NCBI GenBank assembly: GCA_016719895.1
Contig: JADJYG010000030.1
Location: 248,001-312,000 of the forward strand
Reading direction: 5' to 3'
Origin: Saprospirales bacterium
Lineage (GTDB): Bacteria > Bacteroidota > Bacteroidia > Chitinophagales > Saprospiraceae
Length of the DNA stretch: 64,000 nucleotides
The notes under the pieces: model-generated
What the model was told of the DNA's origin: nothing
The model's input: the letters and a program-made list of their open reading frames with translations, nothing else
Databases searched by the model: none
Position numbers and translations under genes: made by a program
In this document: piece by piece, positions 44,442-55,500 of the stretch
Numbering within the stretch: the first letter of the stretch is position 1
Layout of the letters: every line of letters starts with the position of its first letter

Positions 44442-44792
44442 TTAAACGCCCTGCATAAACCGTTCGGCAAACGCGCGGGCCAAATACGGCAGAATGGGGA
44501 GGGTTTCGTCGTTCACAATCTTTCCCTCGCGTACCAGCCCGTCATGCCCGTCGCTGCTGTAAAGGCCCATGGCCACGTCGCTGATAAGGCAACATTCGGG
44601 GAATCGTTTTTTGATTTCACAAGCCGTTGGTGGTAGAAATTTTCGGGTGCATAGCCGTACCAAATAGGAGATGCCGGACCCCAAGGTGTGTTTCGATGGC
44701 AATGCCGCGAATGGCGGCGGATTGGCGGTTGCGGTACGGGCGAGCAGGAAGTTTTTAAAACGGGCGGCAAGAATAACCGGCATGGCCTGCAC
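44442..44792 (-). pseudogene. hemB: Decayed hemB (porphobilinogen synthase) fragment
   Basis: Two pieces of HemB remain on the minus strand in different frames. The upstream piece (44754 to about 44622) reads YRNRQSAAIRGIAIETHLGV, which matches the HemB N-terminus (RNRxSxAIRxxxxETxLxxxxLIYPLF). The downstream piece, after an apparent internal deletion of roughly 60-70 codons, reads IKKRFPECCLISDVAMGLYS then SDGHDGLVREGKIVNDETLP, the HemB segment before the active-site lysines. It then stops before the catalytic part. The 116-codon open frame here is therefore a remnant and not a gene. An intact hemB presumably lies elsewhere, since the fragment cannot be active. Confidence 0.78.
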
Positions 44793-45110
44793 TGTTGGAA
44801 TATTTGGGAAAATGGATATTTTTTTGACGAAATTAACGAAAAAATAAACGCACTTTTATAAAAATACTTAAATTAAATTTTAATTAAGTCTTGGAATACA
44901 TCTAATAATTGTATTAATTTCGTGTCCCTCAAAATATGTGTAATCCATAGCTGCCCTGGCATAGCCAAGTCCCCTGGATTGGGAACAGACTGGCGTTCTG
45001 CCATCGTTGACAAATAGCGCGCCCTCCGACTATTATCCTTACGGGGAGACCGCGTTCCTGCGCCGGCAAAGGCCGGACATTTTAAAACCGCAAACCAATC
45101 CAATGAAATC
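44793..45110. other. AT-rich upstream region of the giant operon
   Basis: 318 bp without a gene. The left half (44810-44930) is much richer in A/T than the rest of the window and contains an imperfect AT palindrome (about 44868-44891). The right half holds the best promoter candidate for the operon at 45007-45036. Confidence 0.5.
45007..45036 (+). promoter_or_regulatory. Putative promoter of the giant operon
   Basis: TTGACA (45007-45012) and TATTAT (45031-45036) are separated by 18 bp, about 75 bp before the first start codon. This is a classical sigma-70 pattern rather than the Bacteroidota TAnnTTTG type, so confidence is limited. Confidence 0.3.
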
Positions 45111-48100
45111 ATGGCGTTACAGCGACTGGGTTTGTTCGATTTATTAGCCCCCCAATATCTGGTCGGCTTTGACTTTCCAGAATACATACACCGCTATCTG
45201 TCCATAATATCGGTGGACGAGCTGCGCACGCAGGTCGGCCTGCAGGCTGTTTTGTACAGCGGGACCTGCTCCGTGAACGGCGCGGGCGGCGGCACGGAAA
45301 TCGTGCACGAGGCGCCTGCCGGAGGCCGTTTCCGCTGGAACGGCCTGAACATGCGCTTCCGCATGTCGGTGCACCGCGACGGCGCCGCATTTATCGACAC
45401 AGTCGCCAATGCCTCCAGCGACGGCGATTTGCCTCAGGTGGCCGCACTGCTCAACGACCTCCGGCCCACCGAACCGGGCGCTGCCGGGGTATCGGATTAT
45501 CCCGGACTGAAATTCCGCCTCGAATTGCTGGTGGATGCGCTGTCGTTCAGCCTGGGCGACGAATGGGCGCCCGGCATGATCCACCCGGTGACGCGCCGGG
45601 TGGTGCGCGACCCCGACCCCCGCTTTGCCGGCAAACCCGTCGAAATCCGGCTGAGCAAAGTGCTGCTGAGCTACAGCCAGGGCGACGACGACAACGACCT
45701 GGAACCCCGCTTTGCCCTGGAATCCTGGGGCACTTCGGGTTTCGATGCGCCGCACGACCTGGCCGTCGGCGAGTTTATCAACATGGAGCCGGGTATTGCC
45801 TTGCACCGTTCGAACAGTTTCGCTTTCAGCCTCGACGAAGTTATCCTCGACGTCAGCCCCGAAACAACACCGCCGGCTATTCTCGAACATTTCGGCGTGG
45901 GCGAGGATTGGAAGGGTCTTTTCATCCGACAATTCCTGATCTACTACTCCAACGACCAGGGCGTGGGCTTCACCCTGCGCCTCGCCGATGCCTTGTTTGG
46001 GTTTGACGGGAAAGTCAGTTTCGAAGCCGAACTGGCAGTTTTCCCTAACCTCGACGTCACTTTCTTTTCCGTCACTCCCCGCTTTTACCACGGCCGCCAA
46101 CGCCTGGATTGCCGGCGCGGAGAGCTGGACGACGACGTCGATTCGGCGCCAGCCGGCACGCCGCCGGGCGAGGTCCGGCTCATTCAGGGCGATGTGCTGC
46201 AACTGGAAATCAGCGGCGGCGCCCCGCCGTATTCCATTGAAGTGCTGCAGGGCGCCACGAACCTGTGGGACGGCGCCGCCCGGCAGGTGGTGTTCAACAC
46301 ACCGGGCAATGTGGATATTTTTATAAAAGTCAACGACGGTCGCGTGGGCGACCCGCGCCGCGAACGCGAATATATCCGCGTGATTGTGGCGGCGTCCGCC
46401 ACAGCCGCTCCGCCCTCCGGGACACCGGCCGACCGCCCCGCCAGCGACCATGAGCTGCCTGACCTGGTGTTTGACGTGGACCCCGCCGGCCAAACCGGCG
46501 GTCACGACCTTACGAAAGAAGGCGAGGATGGCACCACGGGGCGTTTTCGCGTGGTGGGCGGCGGCGATACGTTCACCGTGACCATCCGGCAACACGGCGC
46601 CGGCCCGGTGTTGCGCACCATCCAGAACGAACGGCAGTTCTCCCTGGACGTGCAGGAGGGAAACGATGTGGATATCGAAGTGGCTTATGCGGCGATTCCG
46701 GCGGGACCGGTGGCGCCCATGCATATCAATTTTACCGTGAATCATCCCGACCCCGACCCCAATAACCAGCGGGAAGTGGACCAATACGTCGATAACTCGA
46801 TCGTCGATCCGCCGTTCAACAGTTCGCGCGCCGCAGTATTGTCCAGTCTGCCGGAGCTCAGCCAGGTAAGCGGCATTCATCTCGACGGATATGCCAGCAA
46901 TGACCCCAGCAATGCAACCCGCGACCAAACCCTGTCGCGGCTGCGCAATGACGCGGTGGAACGGATTTTGAGCGATCACTACGCCGCACTGGGAACGCCG
47001 CCGCCGATCACCCGCACCGAACACGGGCACAACAACCTACCCTTCAGCCCGGACTTAAACCCGAGCAACCGCACCGTCCGTATAACCTTCTCCCTAAGCC
47101 CCAACGCCGCCCACACCCTCACCGCCCGCGCCCGCCGCGATGAGTACACCCCGCCCGGCGGCGGCCCCGGCGGCGGCGACCCAACGCCTGCCCCCATAGG
47201 CAACCCGCCCCGACCCGCCGAAATGCCCGACCGCCTGCCGCCCGCCATCAAACAACTCGGCATCCGGATCAAGATCGACCAGAACGAACTGGCCCTGCTC
47301 GAACTGTACGGCGCCATCGACTTTGAAACCGACCTGGAGCAAACCCTGCGCAACGGCGGAGCGCCCGAACCGGAAGAGGGCGACGGCAACTGGGTCCGCC
47401 AGGGCGACCACCCCGACGGTGTCCTGAATTTTAAACTGATCTACCAGTACGACCGCGCCGCCGACGCCACCACCATCGCCCTGCAACTCTTCTCCTCCGA
47501 AGGCGACCAGGACGGCTTGCTGCATTTCACCAACAACGCCAACCGCGACGACCGTTTCAAAAACATCATCGGCGCGCTCATGCTCTTCGCCCCCATCATC
47601 AACAGCGCCGCCGAATCGGCCGCCGATAACAGTGAGGATGCCGGCAACTGGGTGGCCCTCGGCATTAGTGTGGCCGTACCGGTGGCTATCGGCGGCCTCA
47701 ATGTGTTCCGCACCCGCCGGGGTATCCTGTATGGCGGAGAAGGGCGGTTCAAATGGATCAAACCAACCGACGGCGGCCCCGAGCGCTGGGACTTTGCCCT
47801 GCTGCTCGACTACGGCGTGGAGTTCGACATCGTGGTCGAATCGCTCGGCATCGGAGAAGACCGCCTGCCCGGCGCCTCCACGCCGCTGCCTCCGCCCCTG
47901 AAAGCGCGCTACAAAGCTATCGGCTTCAACATCGCCCGCGGCCCCGGCGGCGAAGTGGTGTACACTGCCATCTTCGACCAAAGCAAGGGCTACGACCTCG
48001 ACCTCTCCGACCCCAGCCTGTTCCGCCTGCCCGACCCGCTGGGTAACCTGTTCAGCATCGTCGGCGCGCGTATGGCGCGCTTCAATCCGCTGACGCTCGA

Positions 48101-51100
48101 GATCGACTTTGCCATCAAGGTCGATCTGGGCGTGATTACGGTGGACCGGTTCAAAGTGAAAATTCCGCTCGACCCGCCCGGCGTGCCTCAAATCCTGCCC
48201 AGCGGCGTGCGCGTCAACATCCCCGGGGTGCTCATCGGCAACGGTTTCGTCAATATCGTCGATACCAACATTGTCGACTCGGAAGGCGTCGAACATCATA
48301 TAAAAGGCGTCGAAGGCGGGCTCGACCTGACGCTGGTGTCGCTGAAGTTGCGCATTGCCGGCAATATTGCCGTCGGCACGCTCAAAGACAATGCCACAGG
48401 CCGCGAGGCCATCGCCGTGTTTGTCGGCCTGATCGTCGAATTTCCGACGCCCATTATCCTCGGGTCTTCCGGTATCGGTCTGTTCGGTCTTTCGGGGCTG
48501 TTTGCCATGCACTACCGCCGGCTCGAAAATCCGCGCGACCCGACCAAGGCTGTCGGGCCGGCGCTCGAGTGGCTCATCAAAGCCCAGGGGCAGCCCTACG
48601 AACTGTATGTGCCTGGACAGCCGCGCACGCCGGAAACCCGGCTCTGGGGCCCTGAATTCGACCGCTGGAGTTTCGGCGTCGGCGCCGTTTTGGGCACCCT
48701 GGAAGGCGGCATGCTCATCAATTTCCAGGGCATGTTTGTGCTCGAGTTGCCCGGGCCGCGCATCCTGATCATGGTAAAAATCAAGATGCTCAGCGTGAAT
48801 GGAGCGCCCAAGGTGGGCGACAACCCCAACCAGCTCAGCGTTGGCATCATCGGCATCATCGACCTCGATTTCGGCCGCGGCACGGTCACGATCGGGGTGA
48901 TGATCAATTTCGAGATTGAGGAGCTGCTGAAAATTTCCATCCCGATAGAAATCTTTTTCAACCTGCGCAACGGCTCCGACTGGCATTTTTACCTCGGCAC
49001 CATCGCCCAGCCGGCATCGGCCGAAATCCTGAACATCGTGCGCGGCAGCGCGTATTTTATGATTCAGGGCCATCAGCTGGTGTACGGCGATTTTGGCAAC
49101 CGCGTGCCCGAATTTTTGCGCGACAAAGTCCTGCCGGGCGTGGCCCTGGCCGCCGGCATCGAGGCTTCGTTGCTGTTGGGCGATCCGGGTTCGATTTACC
49201 TGCGTATTTCGGCCGGCTTGCACGTCGGCGTGGCGTTTTCGCCGTTTATCATCGTCGGCAGCATGTTTCTGGAAGGCGAACTGCGGCTGCTCATCGTCAG
49301 CATCGGCGCGCGCGGCGAGTTCAACGCCCTCATTTCGCGGCGTCCCGACGGTTCGTTCAAAACTTACCTGCAGGGCGAAATTTGCGGCCGCGTCAGCTTT
49401 TTCTTTTTCTCCATATCGGCCTGCGTCGGCATCGAAATCGGCACGGAAGACTTCGAAATCGAGCCGCCGGCCCTCATCAACGGCGCGTTTTTGCAGAGCT
49501 ACGCTCCGGTGCTGACTTCCGGGCAAGGCTCCAGCCAGCGGCCCATCGACGCCAGCCTGGGTAATGCCTGGGATCCGGCCAATCCGCCGGCCGAACTGCC
49601 CGAGCCCGTACCCATCGATACGGTGCCCGTGCTGCAGCTGGCTTTCGCACCGGAAAAAGGCGCCAGCCTGGATGCCAATACCTTCACGGAAGCCATCCTG
49701 CCTGCGCCCGGGCGCCCACCCGGAGGCTGGTATCAGCTCAGCGGCGACGTGGAGCTCCAGTACACCCTCAACAGTCTTACCCTGACGGAAAACGGCGGCG
49801 CTTATTCCGGCGACCGGCCCCCGGCTACCTGGCGGCTCGACCGGCCCCATCAGCCCAACGGCGCCGATACGGCCATCGACCTGGCCCTGTTCAGCCGCGT
49901 GCCCACGGCGGCGGAATACGCCGTGGAGCGCTCGACGGATCTGCGTGAAAACATCACCGTCCGCTGGGGCGATATTTGCCGTGAGGCTGCCCCGCCGGCC
50001 GGCGTGCTCTACACGTTTTGCAACCAGCCGCTCGGCCCCTCCATGCACGGCTGGCGGTTGCGGGGCACGACTTGGCCCGACCCGCCCGACACCGTGCGCG
50101 TGGAGCCGCCCAACACCCGCATGCGGGTGTATTCGCCGGAAAACTGCGCCGGGCCTTCCACACTCGACCTGTTGCTGGCCGAATTGGGTTATCCCTACGA
50201 AATACCGGCAGAGGTGGTCGGCTACGACGACAACCGGCAAACGGTGATCACCCACGTCGATCTGGTCCGGACGGTTACCCGGTGCTACGAAGTCTTTTTG
50301 CCCTTGCGCAGATACCACCGGAATCCCTTCAAAGTAGAAGACGCCCTGGTGATTTACAGCGCCAGCACAAAAAAATCGATCTTCGATAAAGTTCTGGGTG
50401 AATTCATTCCGGAGGACGTATTTGTGAAAAACCGCAGTTACCCGCTGCGTACCCAAATGCGCGACGTGGCCGATTTCCGCGGTATTTCCATGCGCGAATA
50501 CATGCGCATTGACATCCTGGGCCAGCCGGCGCAGGCGGTCACCCTGCGCTTTGTTTCGTTCAACCAAAAACGAACCACCCTCGGCGTGTATGCCTATGAC
50601 AAGAACAACAAATTGGTGGACCAGGCGCGGTGGCGGCCCAGCCCGGGCAGGGTATTCGAACTGGTGACCCTGAAGCTGAGCGCCGCTGCGATCAGCCGGC
50701 TCGTGATCACCAACCGGTATTTCACGGGCTTGCTGCTGGAGGTTTGCCTAACGCGTAAAATCGGCGAACAACCCTCCGGCGAACAATGCCACCGCGCCCT
50801 CCAGCTCCCCTACGCGCAACGCAAATTCGTCCAGACATTCCCCAATGACCCCCGCATTAATCCGGAAATCCTGCAGGCATATCTGAAGGAGAAAGATGCC
50901 CAGTCCTGTTCCTACGTCACCTTTGAAACCGGTGGCTGCGCCGAAGTGCAGTTTTTCGGCGCCGTATTTAACAAATTCTATGACCAGGTCCAGATCATCG
51001 AATGCGACCGGGACGACAACGTCCTCGCCACGCACGACCTCAATGATTTGCCGTATTCGGTCATTGCGAGCTACCTGACGGAATTGCCGGCCAAATGGCT

Positions 51101-52565
51101 CAACTCCGCCGGCCCCTGGCGCCCCCGGGTGGTGGAAGTGTGCCAGTTTCTGTTTAACGCGCAGTTTGAGTCGTACGATAAAATTTTATTTACGATCAAA
51201 CCCAAACCCGAAACCCGGCGGATTAAAATCAGCACCGCGCTGGTGAAAGACCCGCTCCCCTCGGTGTACGTCGGTATCCTGGAAACGCTCACCCTCGGCG
51301 AATTGGAACACCACGCCGCCGTGACGGAAACGATCGAAACCGACCGCGAAACACTGACCGGCTACCTGAACGACAACACGCCCCGGCCCCTGCTGCGGCC
51401 CAACACCACCTACCGCCTCACGGCTGCTTATACGGTGGTGGCGCGGCATCCCGAACGCGGCGAAGTGTACAACGATGCCCATTCGCAGGTATTCGAATTC
51501 CGCACCGACAACAAGGCGCCGGCGCAGCTGTCGCCCTACGTGCTGGGAACCTCGCCCGATATGGACGACCGTTTCCATTTTTTCGCCGACCCGCTGATCC
51601 TGTTGTTCAACGACCCGGCGGTGCTGCGGCTGGTGGATGCCTACGGCAAACAACTGCGCGCCGTCATCCGCGGCGCCGACGGGGCGCCGGTGGCCCAAAG
51701 TCCGGACGCCGTGCACACCCTGACGGAAACGCCGGCCAACGTCATGTCGCCCTACCGCGACACCGTGCTGGCGCTGATCGCCGCAGGGCTGTTCCCCTGT
51801 GCCGGCGGTTCTTTGACGTTTACCGGACACGGCATGTACACAGCGCCTTTCGAGATGAAACCATTGACGCCCTACACCTTCGACCTGGAATACACCGTGC
51901 CCGACCCGGTTGCCCCCGACGAGGCGCTTACGCCTTTGTACCGTCGCGCCTTCCAAACCTCGCGCTATGCCAACGTGCAGGATTTTGCCGACAGCCACCG
52001 CGTCTATGCGATCCGCCACCGCGCGCTCTCGGCCGAAGTTTCCGGCCTGCCCGACGGCGGCGGCGGAACACCCGTGCATGCGGCCACCGATGTGCAGATT
52101 GAAAATGCGCTGTTCGACGCCGGGGTGCCCTTCGACAATGACACGGAAAAAACGGGCTTCACCATCCTGTGGCACAAGGAAGCGGACGAGGTGCATTTTT
52201 ACCCCTACGCCATCCTGATCAATGCCGCCGAATCCACCTGGCGCAGCCGCCAGGAACCGGTCAAGCGGGCGGTGCTGAACGAACAAAACGAAGTGCTCGA
52301 CCCGGCTTTTGTCATCTACGAAAACCAGTCGGTGGAGCACCTCAAACTGCGCCAGGCTGTCGGGCAAACCCGCGTCCGGCATTTCGTGCGCTCCACGGGG
52401 GGCACCCGCACCCTGGTATTCCTGCGGAAAGCGCCGATCCCGCCGGAGGGCGAAACCCTGACCCTGGAAATCGTGCGCACAGCCAGCGAATTGTACGGCC
52501 TCGCCGAGCAAAGCGCCGTGTTGCTCCAACTTCAACTTTCATCAAAAGCCCCCTGGGAGGAATAA
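45111..52565 (+). CDS. Giant multidomain protein with OmpA-like segment and DUF6603-like beta region
   Basis: 2484 residues from the ATG at 45111, with no signal peptide or clear membrane helix. N-terminal region (about 1-345) contains DWKGLFIRQFLIYYSNDQGVG. An Ig/PKD-like stretch (about 365-430) has ISGGAPPYSIEVLQG. An OmpA-C-like segment (about 555-665) reads IHLDGYASNDPSNATRDQTL followed by SRLRNDAVERIL and an NRTVRITF end. A Gly/Pro linker (about 680-710) leads to a very long, glycine-rich beta region (about 715-1465; e.g. GIGLFGLSGLFAMH) that from memory resembles DUF6603 proteins. The remaining 1000 residues look like beta-sandwich domains. First gene of a three-gene operon. Function unknown; a large surface, toxin-like or particle protein is a guess. 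Confidence 0.85.
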   Translation: MALQRLGLFDLLAPQYLVGFDFPEYIHRYLSIISVDELRTQVGLQAVLYSGTCSVNGAGGGTEIVHEAPAGGRFRWNGLNMRFRMSVHRDGAAFIDTVANASSDGDLPQVAALLNDLRPTEPGAAGVSDYPGLKFRLELLVDALSFSLGDEWAPGMIHPVTRRVVRDPDPRFAGKPVEIRLSKVLLSYSQGDDDNDLEPRFALESWGTSGFDAPHDLAVGEFINMEPGIALHRSNSFAFSLDEVILDVSPETTPPAILEHFGVGEDWKGLFIRQFLIYYSNDQGVGFTLRLADALFGFDGKVSFEAELAVFPNLDVTFFSVTPRFYHGRQRLDCRRGELDDDVDSAPAGTPPGEVRLIQGDVLQLEISGGAPPYSIEVLQGATNLWDGAARQVVFNTPGNVDIFIKVNDGRVGDPRREREYIRVIVAASATAAPPSGTPADRPASDHELPDLVFDVDPAGQTGGHDLTKEGEDGTTGRFRVVGGGDTFTVTIRQHGAGPVLRTIQNERQFSLDVQEGNDVDIEVAYAAIPAGPVAPMHINFTVNHPDPDPNNQREVDQYVDNSIVDPPFNSSRAAVLSSLPELSQVSGIHLDGYASNDPSNATRDQTLSRLRNDAVERILSDHYAALGTPPPITRTEHGHNNLPFSPDLNPSNRTVRITFSLSPNAAHTLTARARRDEYTPPGGGPGGGDPTPAPIGNPPRPAEMPDRLPPAIKQLGIRIKIDQNELALLELYGAIDFETDLEQTLRNGGAPEPEEGDGNWVRQGDHPDGVLNFKLIYQYDRAADATTIALQLFSSEGDQDGLLHFTNNANRDDRFKNIIGALMLFAPIINSAAESAADNSEDAGNWVALGISVAVPVAIGGLNVFRTRRGILYGGEGRFKWIKPTDGGPERWDFALLLDYGVEFDIVVESLGIGEDRLPGASTPLPPPLKARYKAIGFNIARGPGGEVVYTAIFDQSKGYDLDLSDPSLFRLPDPLGNLFSIVGARMARFNPLTLEIDFAIKVDLGVITVDRFKVKIPLDPPGVPQILPSGVRVNIPGVLIGNGFVNIVDTNIVDSEGVEHHIKGVEGGLDLTLVSLKLRIAGNIAVGTLKDNATGREAIAVFVGLIVEFPTPIILGSSGIGLFGLSGLFAMHYRRLENPRDPTKAVGPALEWLIKAQGQPYELYVPGQPRTPETRLWGPEFDRWSFGVGAVLGTLEGGMLINFQGMFVLELPGPRILIMVKIKMLSVNGAPKVGDNPNQLSVGIIGIIDLDFGRGTVTIGVMINFEIEELLKISIPIEIFFNLRNGSDWHFYLGTIAQPASAEILNIVRGSAYFMIQGHQLVYGDFGNRVPEFLRDKVLPGVALAAGIEASLLLGDPGSIYLRISAGLHVGVAFSPFIIVGSMFLEGELRLLIVSIGARGEFNALISRRPDGSFKTYLQGEICGRVSFFFFSISACVGIEIGTEDFEIEPPALINGAFLQSYAPVLTSGQGSSQRPIDASLGNAWDPANPPAELPEPVPIDTVPVLQLAFAPEKGASLDANTFTEAILPAPGRPPGGWYQLSGDVELQYTLNSLTLTENGGAYSGDRPPATWRLDRPHQPNGADTAIDLALFSRVPTAAEYAVERSTDLRENITVRWGDICREAAPPAGVLYTFCNQPLGPSMHGWRLRGTTWPDPPDTVRVEPPNTRMRVYSPENCAGPSTLDLLLAELGYPYEIPAEVVGYDDNRQTVITHVDLVRTVTRCYEVFLPLRRYHRNPFKVEDALVIYSASTKKSIFDKVLGEFIPEDVFVKNRSYPLRTQMRDVADFRGISMREYMRIDILGQPAQAVTLRFVSFNQKRTTLGVYAYDKNNKLVDQARWRPSPGRVFELVTLKLSAAAISRLVITNRYFTGLLLEVCLTRKIGEQPSGEQCHRALQLPYAQRKFVQTFPNDPRINPEILQAYLKEKDAQSCSYVTFETGGCAEVQFFGAVFNKFYDQVQIIECDRDDNVLATHDLNDLPYSVIASYLTELPAKWLNSAGPWRPRVVEVCQFLFNAQFESYDKILFTIKPKPETRRIKISTALVKDPLPSVYVGILETLTLGELEHHAAVTETIETDRETLTGYLNDNTPRPLLRPNTTYRLTAAYTVVARHPERGEVYNDAHSQVFEFRTDNKAPAQLSPYVLGTSPDMDDRFHFFADPLILLFNDPAVLRLVDAYGKQLRAVIRGADGAPVAQSPDAVHTLTETPANVMSPYRDTVLALIAAGLFPCAGGSLTFTGHGMYTAPFEMKPLTPYTFDLEYTVPDPVAPDEALTPLYRRAFQTSRYANVQDFADSHRVYAIRHRALSAEVSGLPDGGGGTPVHAATDVQIENALFDAGVPFDNDTEKTGFTILWHKEADEVHFYPYAILINAAESTWRSRQEPVKRAVLNEQNEVLDPAFVIYENQSVEHLKLRQAVGQTRVRHFVRSTGGTRTLVFLRKAPIPPEGETLTLEIVRTASELYGLAEQSAVLLQLQLSSKAPWEE
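52555..52560 (+). promoter_or_regulatory. Strong Shine-Dalgarno site before the second operon gene
   Basis: GGGAGG lies 8 nt before the ATG at 52569 and inside the last codons of the preceding gene. Most genes in this window have no such site, as usual in Bacteroidota. It supports the chosen start and translation of the operon as a unit. Confidence 0.55.
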
Positions 52566-52568
52566 GCC

Positions 52569-55500
52569 ATGCTAACCATCACACCGCAATTCCGACTGTT
52601 CTCCGAACCCCTGCCCTGGCCCGGGGGCCTGGATGGCCAACAGTACGACACCGGACCGTTTGTGAAAATCATGACAAATGCCCTGAAAAAAACCGGGGTG
52701 GGCGCCGTTTTGTCCAACTACAAACCGGATTTTACCCAGACGCCGGTAGGGCTGCGCTGGACCATGATGCCGGCCTTCGGTTTTCCGCGCCGGCCGTTCC
52801 GGGTGTATCGCCGGCGGCAGGAATACAAAACCCAGGTTGTGCTTGATAAAGCGGAAGCGCTAACGGGTATCCGTGTATTCAATTTCGCGCCATTTGACAT
52901 GTACGTAGTGGCTATCCGGGCAACCCTGTTCCTCCCCGGGCAGGTGATGTTGATCAATGCACAGGATAGCGCCGGCCGGAATATTCCGGGCAAACAGTAT
53001 GTACTGACCAGCAGCGGCCAGGTGATTATTCGTTCGCCGTTTATATCCAGACTGGTATTCTCTGGCTTAGGTACGATCGAAAATATCGTAGGAGTAACAA
53101 CCCGCAGCGTGCTGGAAGCCAGCGACTGGCAGTTGATACAGATCGTGGGCTTGCCTTTCCCGAACGGACGAACGACGGCGTATAACAGTGAAGCGCAAGG
53201 CTTCGCCTCCGGCCTGGCACGTGCAGACCGGGCGGCCTTGTTGCGCTTGCTCATGGGCTACCACATCATGCCGCCCGCGCCCGAACTGGGCGACCCGGCC
53301 TTGAGCACGCCGGGCTGGCAGGCGCCCGACCCGAAACAGTACGTCGATTATCTGGTGCATGACTCCTCGAGCTTGCTTTTCGATATTCAAAAATGCCTCG
53401 AAAACACCAACGACAGTTCCTGGAACCCGGCGGAACGGCAGCCGGCCTTTATCGCCGAACGCCATATTTCAGGTATCTACCAGCGTGGCATAGCGCCAAC
53501 CACCGCCGGAGTAGCCCGCTTCCCGGTGGTGGCCAGCGCCTTGCTCCAGGTGAGCACCGACAGTTTCGGTTCGCTGGCGCTGGGATACGGGACCTACGAT
53601 TTTGCCAATCAAACGCAGGTGGCTACCAGTACGGCGGCTTTGGCCGCTATTGTGCAGAACATTGTCCGCGGGTTTGATTACAAGGTGGAGGCCCCGTTTA
53701 TCCTTCGCCCGGGCATTGATATCGACTTGCCGGGATTGTTTGAGTTTTTCTCTGAAAAGCACGTATTCACCGCTTTGTCCGAAGACTTGCCCCTGCCCGC
53801 GCCCGCCGCTGACTTGCGCGCGCCCACCCTGCGGGTGAACCGCCCGCTCGAACGCGACGGAGTAGCCACAGAGGCGGTAAAAATTTCCTGGGCAAAACCC
53901 GAATTGCCGGAAGCCTGGGGCCTGGCCGTGAGCCGCAATCCCGGCCACAGCGAGTGGCTGAACACGGAAAATTTCTTTCCGAAAAAAGCTACCAGCCCTA
54001 CGTCACCCGCGAACCTGAAAACGAAGAGCCCGGCGCCGACACCGGCCGTTTTCACTACGTGGACCCCGAACTGGAGTTGCCTTTGTTCGGGTCGGCGCCC
54101 ACCCGGTATTTCGTGGCGGGCATCGACATATTTGGCCGCTGGTCGGCGTTCCGCGAAATTCCGCATACCGGCCTGGCAATTTCGCCGCAGCGACCGGTCA
54201 TTCATTCCATCAAGCTCGCGCTGCCCAACCCCGACGGCCCCTACCCGCCGCCGGCGCCGGCCGATGTCAGCGTCAACCTGGAAATTGAATTCTCCTGGGA
54301 ATGGAGCGACCGCCGCGCCGCGCAAATCCAATTGGCCGGCCAATTTTTTACGGCAAAAACAACGCCGCCGCCCGCCGCGCCCGCCGGTTTTTCCATTCAT
54401 TCGAACAACGCGCCACACCTGGTCGTCACCATTGCGTTCGATCTCGACGGCAACCCCACCAGCTGCGACCTTGGCACGGTCACCCGGCTGGCAGATGTGC
54501 CGCCGGCGCCTGGCGACCCGCCCCTGGCGCCCGCGCCCGCGCTGATTCAATACCGGCTGGTGGTTGAAAACCTGACGGCCGTTTTTCCCGCAGGCGACCC
54601 ACACGCGGTGGCCTACGCCGCCTACATCCGCGGGCTGGAGCGCGTGCGCGTGCCTGTGGTGGAGTTTTCACCCTGGCCGCCCATCCTGGTCTCGCCGCCC
54701 GGCGTGACGCCGGAGGTGTTTTTGCCGACGGCAGCCAGCGAAATGCCCGATCCGCGCCGGCCGGCGGTGGTCAGCCTGCCCGCCGAAGTACAGTTCACCG
54801 CCTTCCCCGACGCCACTAAAAAAGCCCGGGGACGCCTGAGTTGGCCGGCTGCCGCCAATGCCCTGGGCTACATCGTTTGGGAAGCCAGCGAAACGGCCCT
54901 GCGCGCCGCCCTCGACCAGTATTTGAAAGACCAGTTTCCTGCCGACGACAGCCGGCATTTGTTGCCCCTGTCGGCAACCCTGGTCGAACGCGCCACGCAA
55001 CTGCGCGATTTGCTGGCCCAGGAGGAATACGCCCAGCTTAGTGCCAAGGCCTTTGCCCGTTACACCAAAGACTTGCTGACGGCTACCTCCGTTGAGCTGG
55101 AACTGGTGGGTAGTTCCGAAATCCTGACCGTGTTTCGCGTCTCCTCGGTCAACCGCTCCAACCTGGAGTCCGATAAGTCCGGCCCCGTGTTTTTTGCCGT
55201 GCCGCGCCTGAACCGGCCGCTGGCGCCCAACCTGGCGCTCAAACCAAACGGCGCCGGCGTCGAAGTGCGGGTCCTGGGCAACAGCCCGGCGGCGACGACC
55301 GCCGGGTACCGGGTGTACCGGATGCGGAAAACGCCGTTTTCGAGCGATGTGGGTTCGAAAGGCGCGCCGGTCTTCCTCGAAACCGACGCCGGCTGGCAGG
55401 CGTTCACCCAGGCCATGCTGAACGGGCCGACCTTGTCGGGCCGGAAAATACTGGACCCCCTTGCCGGGCGCAGCTGGAAGCCGCTGTATTACCAGGTGAC

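Noticed and set aside
45144..47030. 628-codon minus-strand frame
   Set aside because: Shadow of gene 1; composition is that of an antisense reading.
47094..50567. 1157-codon open frame on the minus strand inside giant-operon gene 1
   Set aside because: It mirrors a GC-rich coding frame on the plus strand and has unnatural composition rich in Arg, Gly, Asp and Val without motifs. The plus-strand product has recognisable domain patterns.
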